53,583 nt of DNA from Claveliimonas ammoniilytica (GCF_025567415.1 NZ_JAOQJV010000018.1:1-53583); one strand, 5' to 3'; positions 15,164 to 23,549 are shown, numbered from the stretch's first letter. The notes: generated from the sequence alone by a model not told the origin. Numbers and translations: made by a program.

Positions 15164-15403
15164 AAGGGTAACAGTTTTAAAAAGATAGTTGCTATGGCGA
15201 TTATTTCTATGACCGTTGTATCTGCGATTACAGGTTGTAGTCAAGATACGGATACTGATTCTGATTCTGCGTTTCAGATCCTGGATGTAGAGCAGCTTGA
15301 GTCTGATACTACAGACATTGAGGACAGAGCAGAATATTACGAGAAAAATGTTGATTATAATTCTGTAAAAGCAACGATTATGAATGATGAAAATACAAAG
15401 TGA
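15164..15403 (+). pseudogene. Lipoprotein, copy 3 (start codon lost, internally deleted)
   Basis: The sequence is co-linear with copies 1 and 2, including the leader AGGAGTTTTAAAGGA, but the initiation codon is AAG (15164-15166) instead of ATG. The next in-frame ATG is at 15194 and would remove the positively charged start of the signal peptide. The spacer is the longest of the three (an added TDSD). The central domain is deleted with AEYYEKNV joined to DYNSVKAT, as in copy 2. A strong terminator follows. Confidence 0.7.
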
Positions 15404-15415
15404 TAATAACAAGAA

Positions 15416-15452
15416 AAGGTGGATTTGCTGAAGTTTTGGCAAATCCACCTTT
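15416..15452. terminator. Bidirectional terminator
   Basis: AAGGTGGATTTGC and GCAAATCCACCTT form a perfect 13-bp stem. On the minus strand it is followed by TTCTTGTTATT, so it ends bioY. It also stops readthrough from the lipoprotein side. Confidence 0.88.
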
Positions 15453-15466
15453 GCTATAAGGGGGGA

Positions 15467-16024
15467 TTATTCAATTACAGTTCCTAATCTTTTCCGTATC
15501 ATTGGTCCGATTATTGTTACAATAACAATTTTAATCAGGTCAGCCGGGATAAATGGAATGACGCAGACTGCAAGAGCAGCAGCTACGGTATATCCGGACT
15601 GGAAGCAGAACCACACGGTTCCGAATGCATAGCAGATTGCAGTTCCGATGATCATTGCAACTATCTGAATCCATCTCTGATGGGATTTATCAATGATTAT
15701 ACCTGCAACAATTGCCATTGGAATAAAGCCGATGATATATCCGCCTGTCGGACCGGCGAGTTTAGAGATTCCACCGGCGAACCCAGAGAATACAGGAAGA
15801 CCGGCAAGTCCGAGTAACAGATAGACCAGGAGGCTTAAAGTGCCTTTTTTCCAACCCAGCAGATAAAGGGACAGGAAAATGACAAAATTGGTAAGTGATA
15901 TTGGCACCGGACCGATTGGAACAGATAATGGTGCGAGAATGCAGGTGACAGCGGTCATTAGAGCGGTTGCTGTCAGGGCATAGGTTTTATTTTTTTGTAA
16001 TTCCTGAGTATTGTTAAGATTCAT
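15467..16024 (-). CDS. Biotin transporter BioY (ECF S component)
   Basis: A 185-residue integral membrane protein with about six hydrophobic helices. The BioY hallmarks are visible: the PLSVPIGPVPISLTNFVIFLS segment and the SKLAGPTGGYIIGFIPMA motif. BioY captures biotin, alone or with a shared ECF energising module; none is in the window. The start at 16024 is chosen because CGGAGA lies 7 bp upstream; longer forms from 16030 or 16057 lack a well-placed site. A BirA-type operator lies 57-92 bp upstream, which independently supports the biotin role. Confidence 0.93.
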   Translation of the reverse strand: MNLNNTQELQKNKTYALTATALMTAVTCILAPLSVPIGPVPISLTNFVIFLSLYLLGWKKGTLSLLVYLLLGLAGLPVFSGFAGGISKLAGPTGGYIIGFIPMAIVAGIIIDKSHQRWIQIVAMIIGTAICYAFGTVWFCFQSGYTVAAALAVCVIPFIPADLIKIVIVTIIGPMIRKRLGTVIE

Positions 16025-16080
16025 TTTCATTCTCCGTTTCGTTTTTGTTATGCTCATCTTACTTTAGCACGTAAAAAATA

Positions 16081-16116
16081 GATTGTCAACTACATATGCT
16101 CGGTTGGTTAACAATC
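16081..16116 (-). promoter_or_regulatory. BirA-type biotin operator upstream of bioY
   Basis: GATTGTCAAC and GTTAACAATC form an inverted repeat separated by about 16 bp, matching the Firmicute BirA box (TTGTnAAC-N14/16-GTTnACAA). A minus-strand promoter (TTGATT, 16 bp, TATGTA) appears to overlap it. BirA loaded with biotinyl-AMP would repress bioY here. Confidence 0.8.
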
Positions 16117-16134
16117 AAAAACAACTGAAAACTA

Positions 16135-16183
16135 TTGACAACTATATCGCAGTGCGATAAGCTCTATATATCGAACTACGATA
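16135..16183 (+). promoter_or_regulatory. padR promoter with twin operators
   Basis: TTGACA at 16135-16140 is followed 17 bp later by a weak -10 (TAAGCT). Two palindromes of the same form, TATCG-N5-CGATA, lie at 16145-16159 (TATCGCAGTGCGATA) and 16169-16183 (TATCGAACTACGATA), centre to centre 24 bp apart. One is in the promoter spacer, the other downstream, as expected for autorepression by the PadR protein. Confidence 0.75.
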
Positions 16184-16225
16184 CATAGAAGTAAGATATA
16201 GATTGAAGGATATAAGAGGGATCAT

Positions 16226-16540
16226 ATGGATGCGCATACGAGAAAAGTTTATGTTCCGATGACGGAGACAGGATTCTATATTCTGCTTTGTCTCAGAGAG
16301 CCGAATCATGGATATGGAATTGTGCAGAAGGTAAAAGAACTTACCGATGGAGAGATTGTGCTTGCGCCGGGAACGATGTACGGTAGTCTGTCAAAGATGG
16401 AGAAGGATGGAATCATTCAATTTGTCAAAGAAGAAGAAAAACGGAAATTATATGTAATAACAGATCTTGGATGGGAAGTCCTGAAGCTGGAATTTCACAG
16501 AATTGACAGATTGTACCGCAATATGAAGGAGATAATATGA
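16226..16540 (+). CDS. PadR family transcriptional regulator
   Basis: A 104-residue winged helix-turn-helix repressor. GFYILLCLREPNHGYGIVQKV and LAPGTMYGSLSKMEKDGIIQF are the PadR signature blocks, with the wing at EEEKRKLYVITDLG. It is a short PadR form with a brief C-terminal dimerisation helix. Its stop overlaps the start of the DUF2812 gene by 4 bp (ATGA), so the two are translationally coupled. Twin palindromes in its promoter suggest autorepression. PadR/DUF2812 pairs are common in clostridia; the signal they respond to is unknown. Confidence 0.92.
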   Translation: MDAHTRKVYVPMTETGFYILLCLREPNHGYGIVQKVKELTDGEIVLAPGTMYGSLSKMEKDGIIQFVKEEEKRKLYVITDLGWEVLKLEFHRIDRLYRNMKEII

Positions 16541-17097
16541 TGGGTGAGACAAAGACATGTTTTCGATTTTTTTCTATTATGGATTATGAGAAAGAAGCAG
16601 ATTTTCTAAGAGAAATGCACAAAAAAGGGTGGAAATTTGTAAAAGTATCGCTGCTTGGATTCTATGAATTTGAAGCATGCGAGCCGGAAGATGTTGTTTA
16701 TCAATTGGATTATAATCCAGATGGGGTTAAGCATCAGAATGAATATCTTCAGATGTTTAAGGACTGCGGATGGGAGTATTTGCAGGATTTTGCGGGATAT
16801 AGTTATTTCCGTAAGCCTGTTTCGGAGATGGATGGAGATGAATCGATTTTCTGTGATGATGAATCCAGATTGGATATGGCTACGAGAGTAATCAGGGGGA
16901 AGGTGATTCCATTACTCGTGGTTTTCTGCTGCTGCATTGTACCACAGTTTCTGATGAATACCATTCATTACAGGGATGAGGATGCGGTGCAGAATATGCT
17001 GGCTATTCTGCTTGGTGCTGTGTTTGTACTGTATCTTGTTGTCTTTATACAGTTTGGAATTAAGTATTACCAGTTTAAGAAGAAAATAGGCAGATAA
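16537..17097 (+). CDS. DUF2812 membrane protein
   Basis: A 186-residue protein. The N-terminal 95 residues form a DUF2812 domain: MDYEKEADFLREMHKKGWKF, FEACEPEDVVYQLDYN and GWEYLQDFAGYSYFRKP are typical blocks. Two transmembrane helices follow (about 127-146 and 152-176). Its function is unknown. Because the start overlaps the padR stop, the regulator and membrane protein are produced together, and the cytoplasmic domain may help sense or relay a signal to PadR. This last point is inference from the conserved pairing. Confidence 0.88.
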   Translation: MMGETKTCFRFFSIMDYEKEADFLREMHKKGWKFVKVSLLGFYEFEACEPEDVVYQLDYNPDGVKHQNEYLQMFKDCGWEYLQDFAGYSYFRKPVSEMDGDESIFCDDESRLDMATRVIRGKVIPLLVVFCCCIVPQFLMNTIHYRDEDAVQNMLAILLGAVFVLYLVVFIQFGIKYYQFKKKIGR

Positions 17098-17103
17098 AAG
17101 ATT

Positions 17104-17616
17104 ATGGGGCAGAAGAAAATGAATGAAATGGAACATGTGACACATGAATTTCAACCGATATATGATAAGGATTCCAAAGTATTGATGCTTGGGACTATGC
17201 CATCGCCAAAGTCCAGAGAGGTGGGATTTTATTACGGTCATCCGAGGAATCGTTTCTGGAAAGTTGTTTCGGATGTGTGCGGAGAGGCTTTACCAGAGAC
17301 AAAGGAAGAGAAGATTGCATTTGCACTGCGGAACCATATTGCAGTATGGGATGTGTTGGCAGGCTGTGAGATACATGGTGCGGACGACAGTAGTATCCGT
17401 AATCCGGAGCCGAATGATATGAACCGGATATTAAAAGAAGCTGATATTCAGGCAATATTTGCAACCGGGCAGAAAGCGGCGCAATTGTATAAAAGGTATT
17501 GTCAGAAAGAGACCGGGCGGGAGATTATCTGTCTTCCATCGACAAGTCCGGCAAATTGCCGTGTCCATTATGAGGAATTGTATGAGGCATATAAAGTGAT
17601 ACGAGATTATATTTAA
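17104..17616 (+). CDS. DNA-deoxyinosine glycosylase (UDG superfamily)
   Basis: A 170-residue base-excision repair enzyme. The pattern VLMLGTMPSPKSREVGFYYGHPRNRFWKV is characteristic of hypoxanthine-DNA glycosylases of the uracil-DNA glycosylase superfamily. NHIAVWDVLAGCEIHGADDSSI and the late LPSTSPANCR motif complete the active site. It would remove deaminated adenine from DNA. The ATG at 17104 lacks a clear ribosome binding site; the ATG at 17119 is an alternative (GAAGAAA upstream). It follows the DUF2812 gene by 6 bp and may share its transcript, though a functional link is not evident. Confidence 0.9.
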   Translation: MGQKKMNEMEHVTHEFQPIYDKDSKVLMLGTMPSPKSREVGFYYGHPRNRFWKVVSDVCGEALPETKEEKIAFALRNHIAVWDVLAGCEIHGADDSSIRNPEPNDMNRILKEADIQAIFATGQKAAQLYKRYCQKETGREIICLPSTSPANCRVHYEELYEAYKVIRDYI

Positions 17617-17641
17617 GATGTGTTATAGGCAGGTGACAAAG

Positions 17642-18511
17642 ATGAAGCATAAAAAGAGAACATATAGAAAAGAACAGCCCAAAGAGACTCTGGTTGTATG
17701 GGATATATTAAAGAATGAAACAGTTGCATTTCTGGATACAGAGTATGTAACATCACAACAGAAGCATGGACGCCCGGCGAAGCTGGTATCTGTTGGAATG
17801 GTAATCTGTCGCGGTGATTTTGAGGAAGTAGACAGATTTCATTCGTACATTCATATGGATGGCGAATTGCATGACAAATTCCGAGAACTTACAGGAATTA
17901 CAGAAAAGGATCTCAGTCATGCACCATCTTATGAAAAAGTGATGGAACAAGTTGGTAAAAAGCTGGACGAGCATGAAGTGGAGCATATCTTCGTATGGGG
18001 ACCGGACAAGATCGTCATTCAGAGGGATCTCGTGGAGTATCGGGAGATGATTTCAAAAAAGTCCAGAAAAATCGTAAATCGTATACTTCGTATGATGAAG
18101 GATATCGAAGTGATTTATTCCCGAAAACTGAAACTGCGCAGTATTGGCATTGCAAACCTGAAATATTTGTGCGGACTGGGCAATGAGGTATGTCATGATG
18201 CGCTATCGGATGCGATTGATCTGAAAAATGTGATCCGGCATATGGATACGAATGGATGCCCGAAGTATATGGTAGAGGCCATGCGGTCATATCTCGCAGA
18301 TAAGGAATTATACTGCCGGTGCAGGAGATTCCATGAAAAATGGGATAATGTCCCAGAGAGTTTGCTGAAAAAGAGTCAGGATGTTATGCAGGAGCTTGAG
18401 TATATGGAATCAATGGAGGCAAAGGCATTGCGTGATGACATGCTGGCAGTGTGTACCGGGGAAGATCAGGTATTTCCAACGCTGGAAGAATATATAGAGC
18501 AGATGGTTTAA
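17642..18511 (+). CDS. DEDD-type 3'-5' exonuclease family protein
   Basis: A 289-residue RNase H-fold exonuclease. The first motif is FLDTEYV with the metal-binding Asp and Glu (about residues 26-32). The segment FHSYIHMDGELHDKFRELTGIT resembles the second motif region of DnaQ-like enzymes, and HDALSDAIDLKNVI provides the last catalytic His/Asp pair. The C-terminal 80 residues are helical and specific to this group. It could trim DNA or RNA; the substrate is unknown. The start is set at 17642 because AGGTGACAAAG precedes it; an in-frame ATG at 17618 lacks such a site. Confidence 0.8.
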   Translation: MKHKKRTYRKEQPKETLVVWDILKNETVAFLDTEYVTSQQKHGRPAKLVSVGMVICRGDFEEVDRFHSYIHMDGELHDKFRELTGITEKDLSHAPSYEKVMEQVGKKLDEHEVEHIFVWGPDKIVIQRDLVEYREMISKKSRKIVNRILRMMKDIEVIYSRKLKLRSIGIANLKYLCGLGNEVCHDALSDAIDLKNVIRHMDTNGCPKYMVEAMRSYLADKELYCRCRRFHEKWDNVPESLLKKSQDVMQELEYMESMEAKALRDDMLAVCTGEDQVFPTLEEYIEQMV

Positions 18512-18558
18512 TATCGTCTGCTCTTTACATGTAGCGGAGATTTTGACGCAGGAGGCAG

Positions 18559-20376
18559 ATGGAAAAGATGAATAAAGGGAAGAACAGAGATACATTTCAG
18601 CCGGATCAGATTCTTTCGTATTTTAAACTGGAATGGAAAGTACTTTTACTGGTGACGGTATCGGGGCTTATTTACAATCTTGGACTCTTGGCCGGACCAT
18701 GGTTTGAAGGAAAGATGACAGGAACACTGGTTGACATTCTAAGAGGAGCTGGGCAGTTTCAGGATATGCTGACCCTGGTAATCAGATATGTGGTCGCAAT
18801 CGGGATTGTACAGATATCCAGATATATGAAAAGGTTTTATGTAAGAAGATTTGCCAATAACGTGAACCGCAGAATGAAAGAGATCTTATACGGAAGTCTG
18901 GTCAGAAAGAGCAGGGCTGATCTGCGAGAAGAGGGTGAAGGCGATATTATGACCAAAGCAATCCTGGATGTGGATGATTGCGTGGAGGGAATGCGAAAGT
19001 TTACTACAGAGATCTTTGATACAGGTGTGGCACTGGCAGCATATGCAGGGATGTTGTTCTGGTATGACTGGCGACTGGCGTTGTTATGCATGATTTTTCC
19101 ACCAATTTCTTATATTATAGCAGAGAAGATGAAGAAAATGATCCAGCAGACAGGAGCGTTCTATAAGAAGCAGTCGGGGGCTTTAAGTACAGCAACTCTG
19201 GATCGTGCAGGAAATGCAATCACGTATCGTGTATTTGGATGTGAATCAGAACGGCAGCAGGCATATGAGGATAATCTGACAGCGTATGAGATTTCAGCTA
19301 TTAAAGCGAATATCTGGAATACGGCAATGCCTCCGGTATATCGCGTGATCTCTATGGCTGGGGTTCTGTTTATCTTATATTTTGGTCAGAAAAATGTGCT
19401 GGGAACCGGATGGAAGGCGTGGACAATTGCGTCTTTTACCACATTCTTAGCCTGTTTTGTCAAACTGTCTGTGAAGTCTTCCAGTGCAGCGAAGCTGTTC
19501 AATGCCGTACACAAAGCACAGGTATCATGGAAACGTATCAAACCACTCATGCATCTTTTTGAAGAACAGAAGAGCAACGAAAGTTTGGAAGATAAAAAAA
19601 TGGATGCAGGAGCCGGAAGGCTGGAAGTAAAGCATCTCAGTTTTGCTTATCCGGATGGAAGAAAGATTCTGGAGGATATTTCATTTACGGCGGAGCCGGG
19701 ACAGATCATCGGCATTACCGGAGCGGTAGCCTGTGGTAAGTCCACACTTGGTAAAGTATTTTTGGGTGAATATCCATACGATGGGAAGATCATTTACCGT
19801 GGGAAGGATCTGCAGGCATTTAAAGATGCAGAACGATCAGAGAATATCGGTTATCTGGGGCATGATCCGGAACTTTTTAATGACAGTCTGGAGAATAATG
19901 TGCGGATGGGAGATGCCGTATCGGCGGAATCATATTTTCGTGCAGTCTGTATCGATGAGGAGATCGCTGAGATGCCGGATGGAAAAGAGACGTTGGTTGG
20001 AACCGGTGGTGTACGTCTGTCAGAGGGACAGGCGCAGAGGCTTGCGCTTGCAAGAACCCTGTATCATAAGAGACCGGTTATGATACTTGATGATCCATTT
20101 TCTGCATTGGATATAAATACGGAAAAAGAGATCTTTGCACATCTTCGTCAGATGACAGCGGATAGTATCGTACTTTTGATTTCACATCGTCTGTATCTGT
20201 TTCCAGAGATGGATCAGGTGATCTGGATGGAACATGGACGGACGACAGTGGGAACCCATGAAGAACTGTTGGAACATGTGCCGGAATATGCGGAACTCTT
20301 CGGGGTACAGACAGATGCAGCACAGACAGATCCGGTGCAGGAAGGAGGCTTAGAACGTGAAGAATCCTTCATATAA
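18559..20376 (+). CDS. ABC exporter half-transporter A
   Basis: A 605-residue fused transporter: about six membrane helices (to residue 330), then the ATPase. Walker A is GAVACGKST (about residue 393), the signature is LSEGQ, Walker B is MILDDP with Asp where the catalytic Glu is expected, and the switch His is present in ISHRLYLF. A GAGGCAG site precedes the ATG. The following gene overlaps by 20 bp and encodes the partner. The DD Walker B marks this subunit as the one with the degenerate site, as in the exporter at the left end of the window. The substrate is unknown. Confidence 0.92.
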   Translation: MEKMNKGKNRDTFQPDQILSYFKLEWKVLLLVTVSGLIYNLGLLAGPWFEGKMTGTLVDILRGAGQFQDMLTLVIRYVVAIGIVQISRYMKRFYVRRFANNVNRRMKEILYGSLVRKSRADLREEGEGDIMTKAILDVDDCVEGMRKFTTEIFDTGVALAAYAGMLFWYDWRLALLCMIFPPISYIIAEKMKKMIQQTGAFYKKQSGALSTATLDRAGNAITYRVFGCESERQQAYEDNLTAYEISAIKANIWNTAMPPVYRVISMAGVLFILYFGQKNVLGTGWKAWTIASFTTFLACFVKLSVKSSSAAKLFNAVHKAQVSWKRIKPLMHLFEEQKSNESLEDKKMDAGAGRLEVKHLSFAYPDGRKILEDISFTAEPGQIIGITGAVACGKSTLGKVFLGEYPYDGKIIYRGKDLQAFKDAERSENIGYLGHDPELFNDSLENNVRMGDAVSAESYFRAVCIDEEIAEMPDGKETLVGTGGVRLSEGQAQRLALARTLYHKRPVMILDDPFSALDINTEKEIFAHLRQMTADSIVLLISHRLYLFPEMDQVIWMEHGRTTVGTHEELLEHVPEYAELFGVQTDAAQTDPVQEGGLEREESFI

Positions 20377-22045
20377 AAAAGATCAGACAGGAAGACAGAA
20401 TCGGAAACCAGGCAGAGTAAGAACTGTGATCTGGAACACAGTAAAATGTCAGAAATGGCTGTCGGCAGGGATTCTCTGCGCAGTGGTCGGAGCGGTAGTT
20501 GTGGCACTTCTTCCACCATTGATCCTTGGAAAAATTGTCGATACGATCACGGCTGGAAGAATGGTGCCGTTTGCCATCATTCTTTTATACTTTGGAATGC
20601 TGGCACTCACAGGAATTACCGAATCGATAAGAGAAAGTCTGCTGACGTTATTTGGACAGAAGATCACCCATGCGCTCAGAAGCAGTCTGATGGAGAAGTT
20701 TGTAAGTCTTACTACAGAGAATATTAACAGACAGGAGCCGGGGATGCTGGTATCCAGATTTGTGGGAGATGTGGATACGGTAGAGAATCTGTTTACTTTC
20801 GGTATTATCAGTATGTTTGCAGATGTCTGCAAGATCATCAGCATTCTTGTGGTGATCTGGTACCAGAACCGGGGATTGACACTGGTGCTCCTGATGCTGT
20901 TGCCGATCCTTTTTGTATTTACCAGACAGGTACAGAAAAATATGCTGACTGCACAGATTGAGAATCGAAAAGCAGTCGGAAGAGCATCCGGTCATGTGCC
21001 GGAGACACTTCACAATATCCGCACGATCCATTGTCTTGCAAAAGAAAGGTACATGGAAGAACGGTACGATCAGTATATTGGGGAGAGTTATCAGGCAATG
21101 GAGCGGACGAACTTTTACGATGCGGTCTATTCTCCGGTCATTCTGATCCTGAATGCAGTAGTAGTTGCCATCGTTATGCTTCTTTCAGCAACCGGTAATG
21201 CAAAGGTGCTGTCATTATTTGGTATGTCAGCTGGAACAGCGGTAGCGGTCATGAATTATATTTCGCAGATATTTACGCCGGTAGAGAGTCTCGGCATGGA
21301 GATCCAGACGATTCAGTCAGCTATTGCAGGTATCCACAGGATTAATGAATTCTTTGAATTAGAAGAAAAGAAAATACGAAACTTACAGGAAGAACAGAAG
21401 GATGATATACATAGTCCGTTTGTAGAATTTGAAGATGTTACCTTTGGTTATGATGAGCATATGGTGTTGGAACATATGAATCTGAAAGTTGAACAAGGAG
21501 AGCAGGTTACCTTATCCGGCAGGACAGGTGCGGGTAAGAGTACAATCATGAAGCTGCTGCTGGGACTCTATGAACCACAACAGGGACAGATTTTTCTGCA
21601 GGGAATTCCGGTATCGGCAATGCGTGAGACCGGAAAACGGAAGTTATATGGATATGTAGAGCAGTCTTTCCATATAGTACCCGGAACAGTAAGAGACCAG
21701 ATTACGTTATATGATAAAACGATTACGGACAGGCAGGTGCAGGTGGCTGCAGAACTTACCGGATTGAAGGATACGATTGAGAGCCTGGAACACGGCTACG
21801 ATACGGAGTGTACGCCGGAACTGTTTTCGCAGGGACAGTGGCAGCTGTTGTCCATTGCCAGAGCTGCAGTATCAGAGCCGAAATTGCTTATGTTGGATGA
21901 GATTACGGCAAATCTGGATGCAGAGACTGAACAGGAAGTCTTGCAGGCACTGAAGCGGGTATCTGAGAATCGGACGGTTATTTCTATTTCACATAGAAAT
22001 TCAGCGGAAATGGGACGAATTGTGCGTCTTTTGGGAAAAATATAG
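20357..22045 (+). CDS. ABC exporter half-transporter B
   Basis: The 562-residue partner of the preceding gene, starting with GTG behind AAGGAGGC. Walker A (GRTGAGKST), Walker B with catalytic Glu (LLMLDEIT) and the switch His (ISHRNS) are canonical; the signature is FSQGQ. The C-terminus is short: it ends about 20 residues after the switch His, without the usual tail that follows RIVRL. This may be a natural family trait or the trace of a small frameshift. The two subunits should form a heterodimeric exporter with one competent ATP site. No regulator is adjacent. Confidence 0.9.
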   Translation: MKNPSYKKDQTGRQNRKPGRVRTVIWNTVKCQKWLSAGILCAVVGAVVVALLPPLILGKIVDTITAGRMVPFAIILLYFGMLALTGITESIRESLLTLFGQKITHALRSSLMEKFVSLTTENINRQEPGMLVSRFVGDVDTVENLFTFGIISMFADVCKIISILVVIWYQNRGLTLVLLMLLPILFVFTRQVQKNMLTAQIENRKAVGRASGHVPETLHNIRTIHCLAKERYMEERYDQYIGESYQAMERTNFYDAVYSPVILILNAVVVAIVMLLSATGNAKVLSLFGMSAGTAVAVMNYISQIFTPVESLGMEIQTIQSAIAGIHRINEFFELEEKKIRNLQEEQKDDIHSPFVEFEDVTFGYDEHMVLEHMNLKVEQGEQVTLSGRTGAGKSTIMKLLLGLYEPQQGQIFLQGIPVSAMRETGKRKLYGYVEQSFHIVPGTVRDQITLYDKTITDRQVQVAAELTGLKDTIESLEHGYDTECTPELFSQGQWQLLSIARAAVSEPKLLMLDEITANLDAETEQEVLQALKRVSENRTVISISHRNSAEMGRIVRLLGKI

Positions 22046-22161
22046 AGAAAATTATTACGTCTACAGCTTGCGAAATTGATGGACATAATCGGCAAGATGA
22101 TTTTGGCATAATTTTAGCATAATAGAAAGCATGACTGTGATTAATATGACTATGATTAAAT

Positions 22162-22200
22162 GGAGGAATTTCACTTAAACGGGAAATTCCTCCTGTTTTC
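22162..22200 (+). terminator. Terminator between convergent genes
   Basis: GGAGGAATTTC (22162-22172) and GAAATTCCTCC (22183-22193) form an 11-bp perfect stem followed by TGTTTTCTT. It lies between the ABC operon and the convergent small gene, and may serve both. Confidence 0.82.
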
Positions 22201-22437
22201 TTACTGTTGTATTGATTTCAGTGATTCAAACAGTGCAATGTCGTCTGCTTTCAGCTTGACATTGGTGCAGTACTTTTTACCTTCTGGCGTAGTGACGTTG
22301 ATCTCGATGATCGAACCTTCCTCTATAGCATCCTGCGATACCGCTTTCAGGAACATCGGAAATTTCGGATGATTAGCCCGAAAGAGGTTCAAATCGGACT
22401 TTAATTTCTGTATCATAGCAATCTGACGAAAATCCAT
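22201..22437 (-). CDS. Conserved small protein of unknown function
   Basis: A 78-residue soluble protein. A helical first half (DFRQIAMIQKLKSDLNLFRANHPKF) is followed by a beta-rich half (GSIIEINVTTPEGKKYCTNVKLK) and a final helix. No known motif is recognised and no membrane segment is present. A GGAGGATAAT ribosome binding site precedes the ATG. A near-consensus promoter with a perfect palindrome in its spacer lies upstream, so expression is probably controlled by a repressor. Its role is unknown. Confidence 0.8.
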   Translation of the reverse strand: MDFRQIAMIQKLKSDLNLFRANHPKFPMFLKAVSQDAIEEGSIIEINVTTPEGKKYCTNVKLKADDIALFESLKSIQQ

Positions 22438-22473
22438 AGTTATTATCCTCCGTGTGTTGTAAAGTTCTATTGG

Positions 22474-22502
22474 ATTATACTGAAAATATCAGTATGAGTC
22501 AA
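22474..22502 (-). promoter_or_regulatory. Promoter with palindromic operator for the small gene
   Basis: On the minus strand TTGACT and TATAAT are separated by 17 bp. The 19-bp palindrome ATACTGA-N5-TCAGTAT (22477-22495) covers most of the spacer and part of the -10 box, so a bound protein would block RNA polymerase. The regulator is unknown. Confidence 0.75.
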
Positions 22503-22516
22503 CCAGAATGAAGAAG

Positions 22517-22545
22517 TTGAAAATGTATCTGTTATGAGATACAAT
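22517..22545 (+). promoter_or_regulatory. mscL promoter
   Basis: TTGAAA (22517-22522), a 17-bp spacer and TACAAT (22540-22545) lie 43 bp upstream of the mscL start, divergent from the minus-strand promoter at 22474-22502. Confidence 0.7.
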
Positions 22546-22587
22546 GTGTATTAAGGAAAACATATCATAAGGTACAAGGAGGAGAAC

Positions 22588-23031
22588 ATGAAGAAATTTA
22601 TTGAAGAATTTAAAGCATTTGCCCTTCGCGGAAACGTGATGGATATGGCGGTTGGTGTTATCATAGGTGGTGCATTCTCTGGAATCGTAACATCCCTGAC
22701 AGATAATTTCATTAATCCAATCTTAAATGTGCTGACAGCCGGCAAGATGTATACGGTGGAAGATGTGGCAGGTTTCGCGTCGAATTTTATTTCGGCAGTC
22801 GTGAATTTCCTGATCATGGCACTTATCTTGTTTTGTCTGATGAAGGGAATTAATAAGCTGCTTACATTTAATAAAAAGGAAGAAGCACCTGCGGAGCCGA
22901 CAACTAAGGTCTGCCCATTCTGTCAGAGCGAGATCAGCATCAAAGCAAGCCGTTGCCCACATTGTACATCGGTTCTGGAAATTACAGAGAACGAGTACGA
23001 AGCTGCAGAGACAGAGACGGAAGAAGCATAG
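22588..23031 (+). CDS. mscL: Large-conductance mechanosensitive channel MscL
   Basis: A 147-residue pentameric channel that opens under membrane tension to release solutes during osmotic downshock. The N-terminal helix and TM1 are typical (EEFKAFALRGNVMDMAVGVIIGGAF), followed by a periplasmic loop and TM2 (FLIMALILFCLMKGIN). The C-terminus carries a rubredoxin-like zinc ribbon, CPFCQSEISIKASRCPHC, and an acidic tail. The ribbon is absent from E. coli MscL but appears in some Firmicute homologues. Four Cys in two CxxC pairs would bind one zinc. The gene follows a good ribosome binding site (AAGGAGGAG). Confidence 0.97.
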   Translation: MKKFIEEFKAFALRGNVMDMAVGVIIGGAFSGIVTSLTDNFINPILNVLTAGKMYTVEDVAGFASNFISAVVNFLIMALILFCLMKGINKLLTFNKKEEAPAEPTTKVCPFCQSEISIKASRCPHCTSVLEITENEYEAAETETEEA

Positions 23032-23126
23032 AACAGATAAGAGACTACTGGTTTCTGACCAGACGCGGACACATTTTCCAGTGAGATACATATACTTAAA
23101 TTGAGAAGAAAAATGTGAGGCATGGC

Positions 23127-23549
23127 ATGAACTGTGAGAAATGTGCAGAACAGAGAGATTATGGCATGAATCCGTATGTAGTTAATGTGGAGCAGTGTAC
23201 GATACAGAACCGGAATTATCGGAGAGCTGTATGGACGGGATGTTATCTGCAGATGACGGTAATGAGTATTTCTGCCTGCGAAGAGACAGGACCTGAGTTT
23301 CATAAAGACATGGATCAGTATATCAGAGTGGAGCAGGGCAATGCGATCGTGAAGGTTGGCAGATGCAGAAAGTGTATGGATCTGCAGGAGAGCATGTGCC
23401 GCGGAGATGCAGTGTTTGTACCATCAGGAAACTGGCACAATATCATTAATATTGGCAAGATGCCGCTGAAACTTTCCGTGATCTATGCACCACCGCATTA
23501 CCGGAAGGGAACGGTTAATCAGACGAAAGCGGATGATTTGCACAGGTGA
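23127..23549 (+). CDS. Cupin domain protein
   Basis: A 140-residue small beta-barrel protein. The metal site is partly visible in EFHKDMDQYIRVEQGNAIVKVG (first cupin motif) and GDAVFVPSGNWHNIINIGKMPLKL (second motif with His). Three Cys in the middle (CRKCMDLQESMC) and two near the start (NCEKCAEQ) are unusual for small cupins and might bind a metal. The start at 23127 is preferred because GTGAGG sits 6 bp upstream. The function is unknown; relatives include sugar isomerases and metal-dependent enzymes. Confidence 0.85.
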   Translation: MNCEKCAEQRDYGMNPYVVNVEQCTIQNRNYRRAVWTGCYLQMTVMSISACEETGPEFHKDMDQYIRVEQGNAIVKVGRCRKCMDLQESMCRGDAVFVPSGNWHNIINIGKMPLKLSVIYAPPHYRKGTVNQTKADDLHR

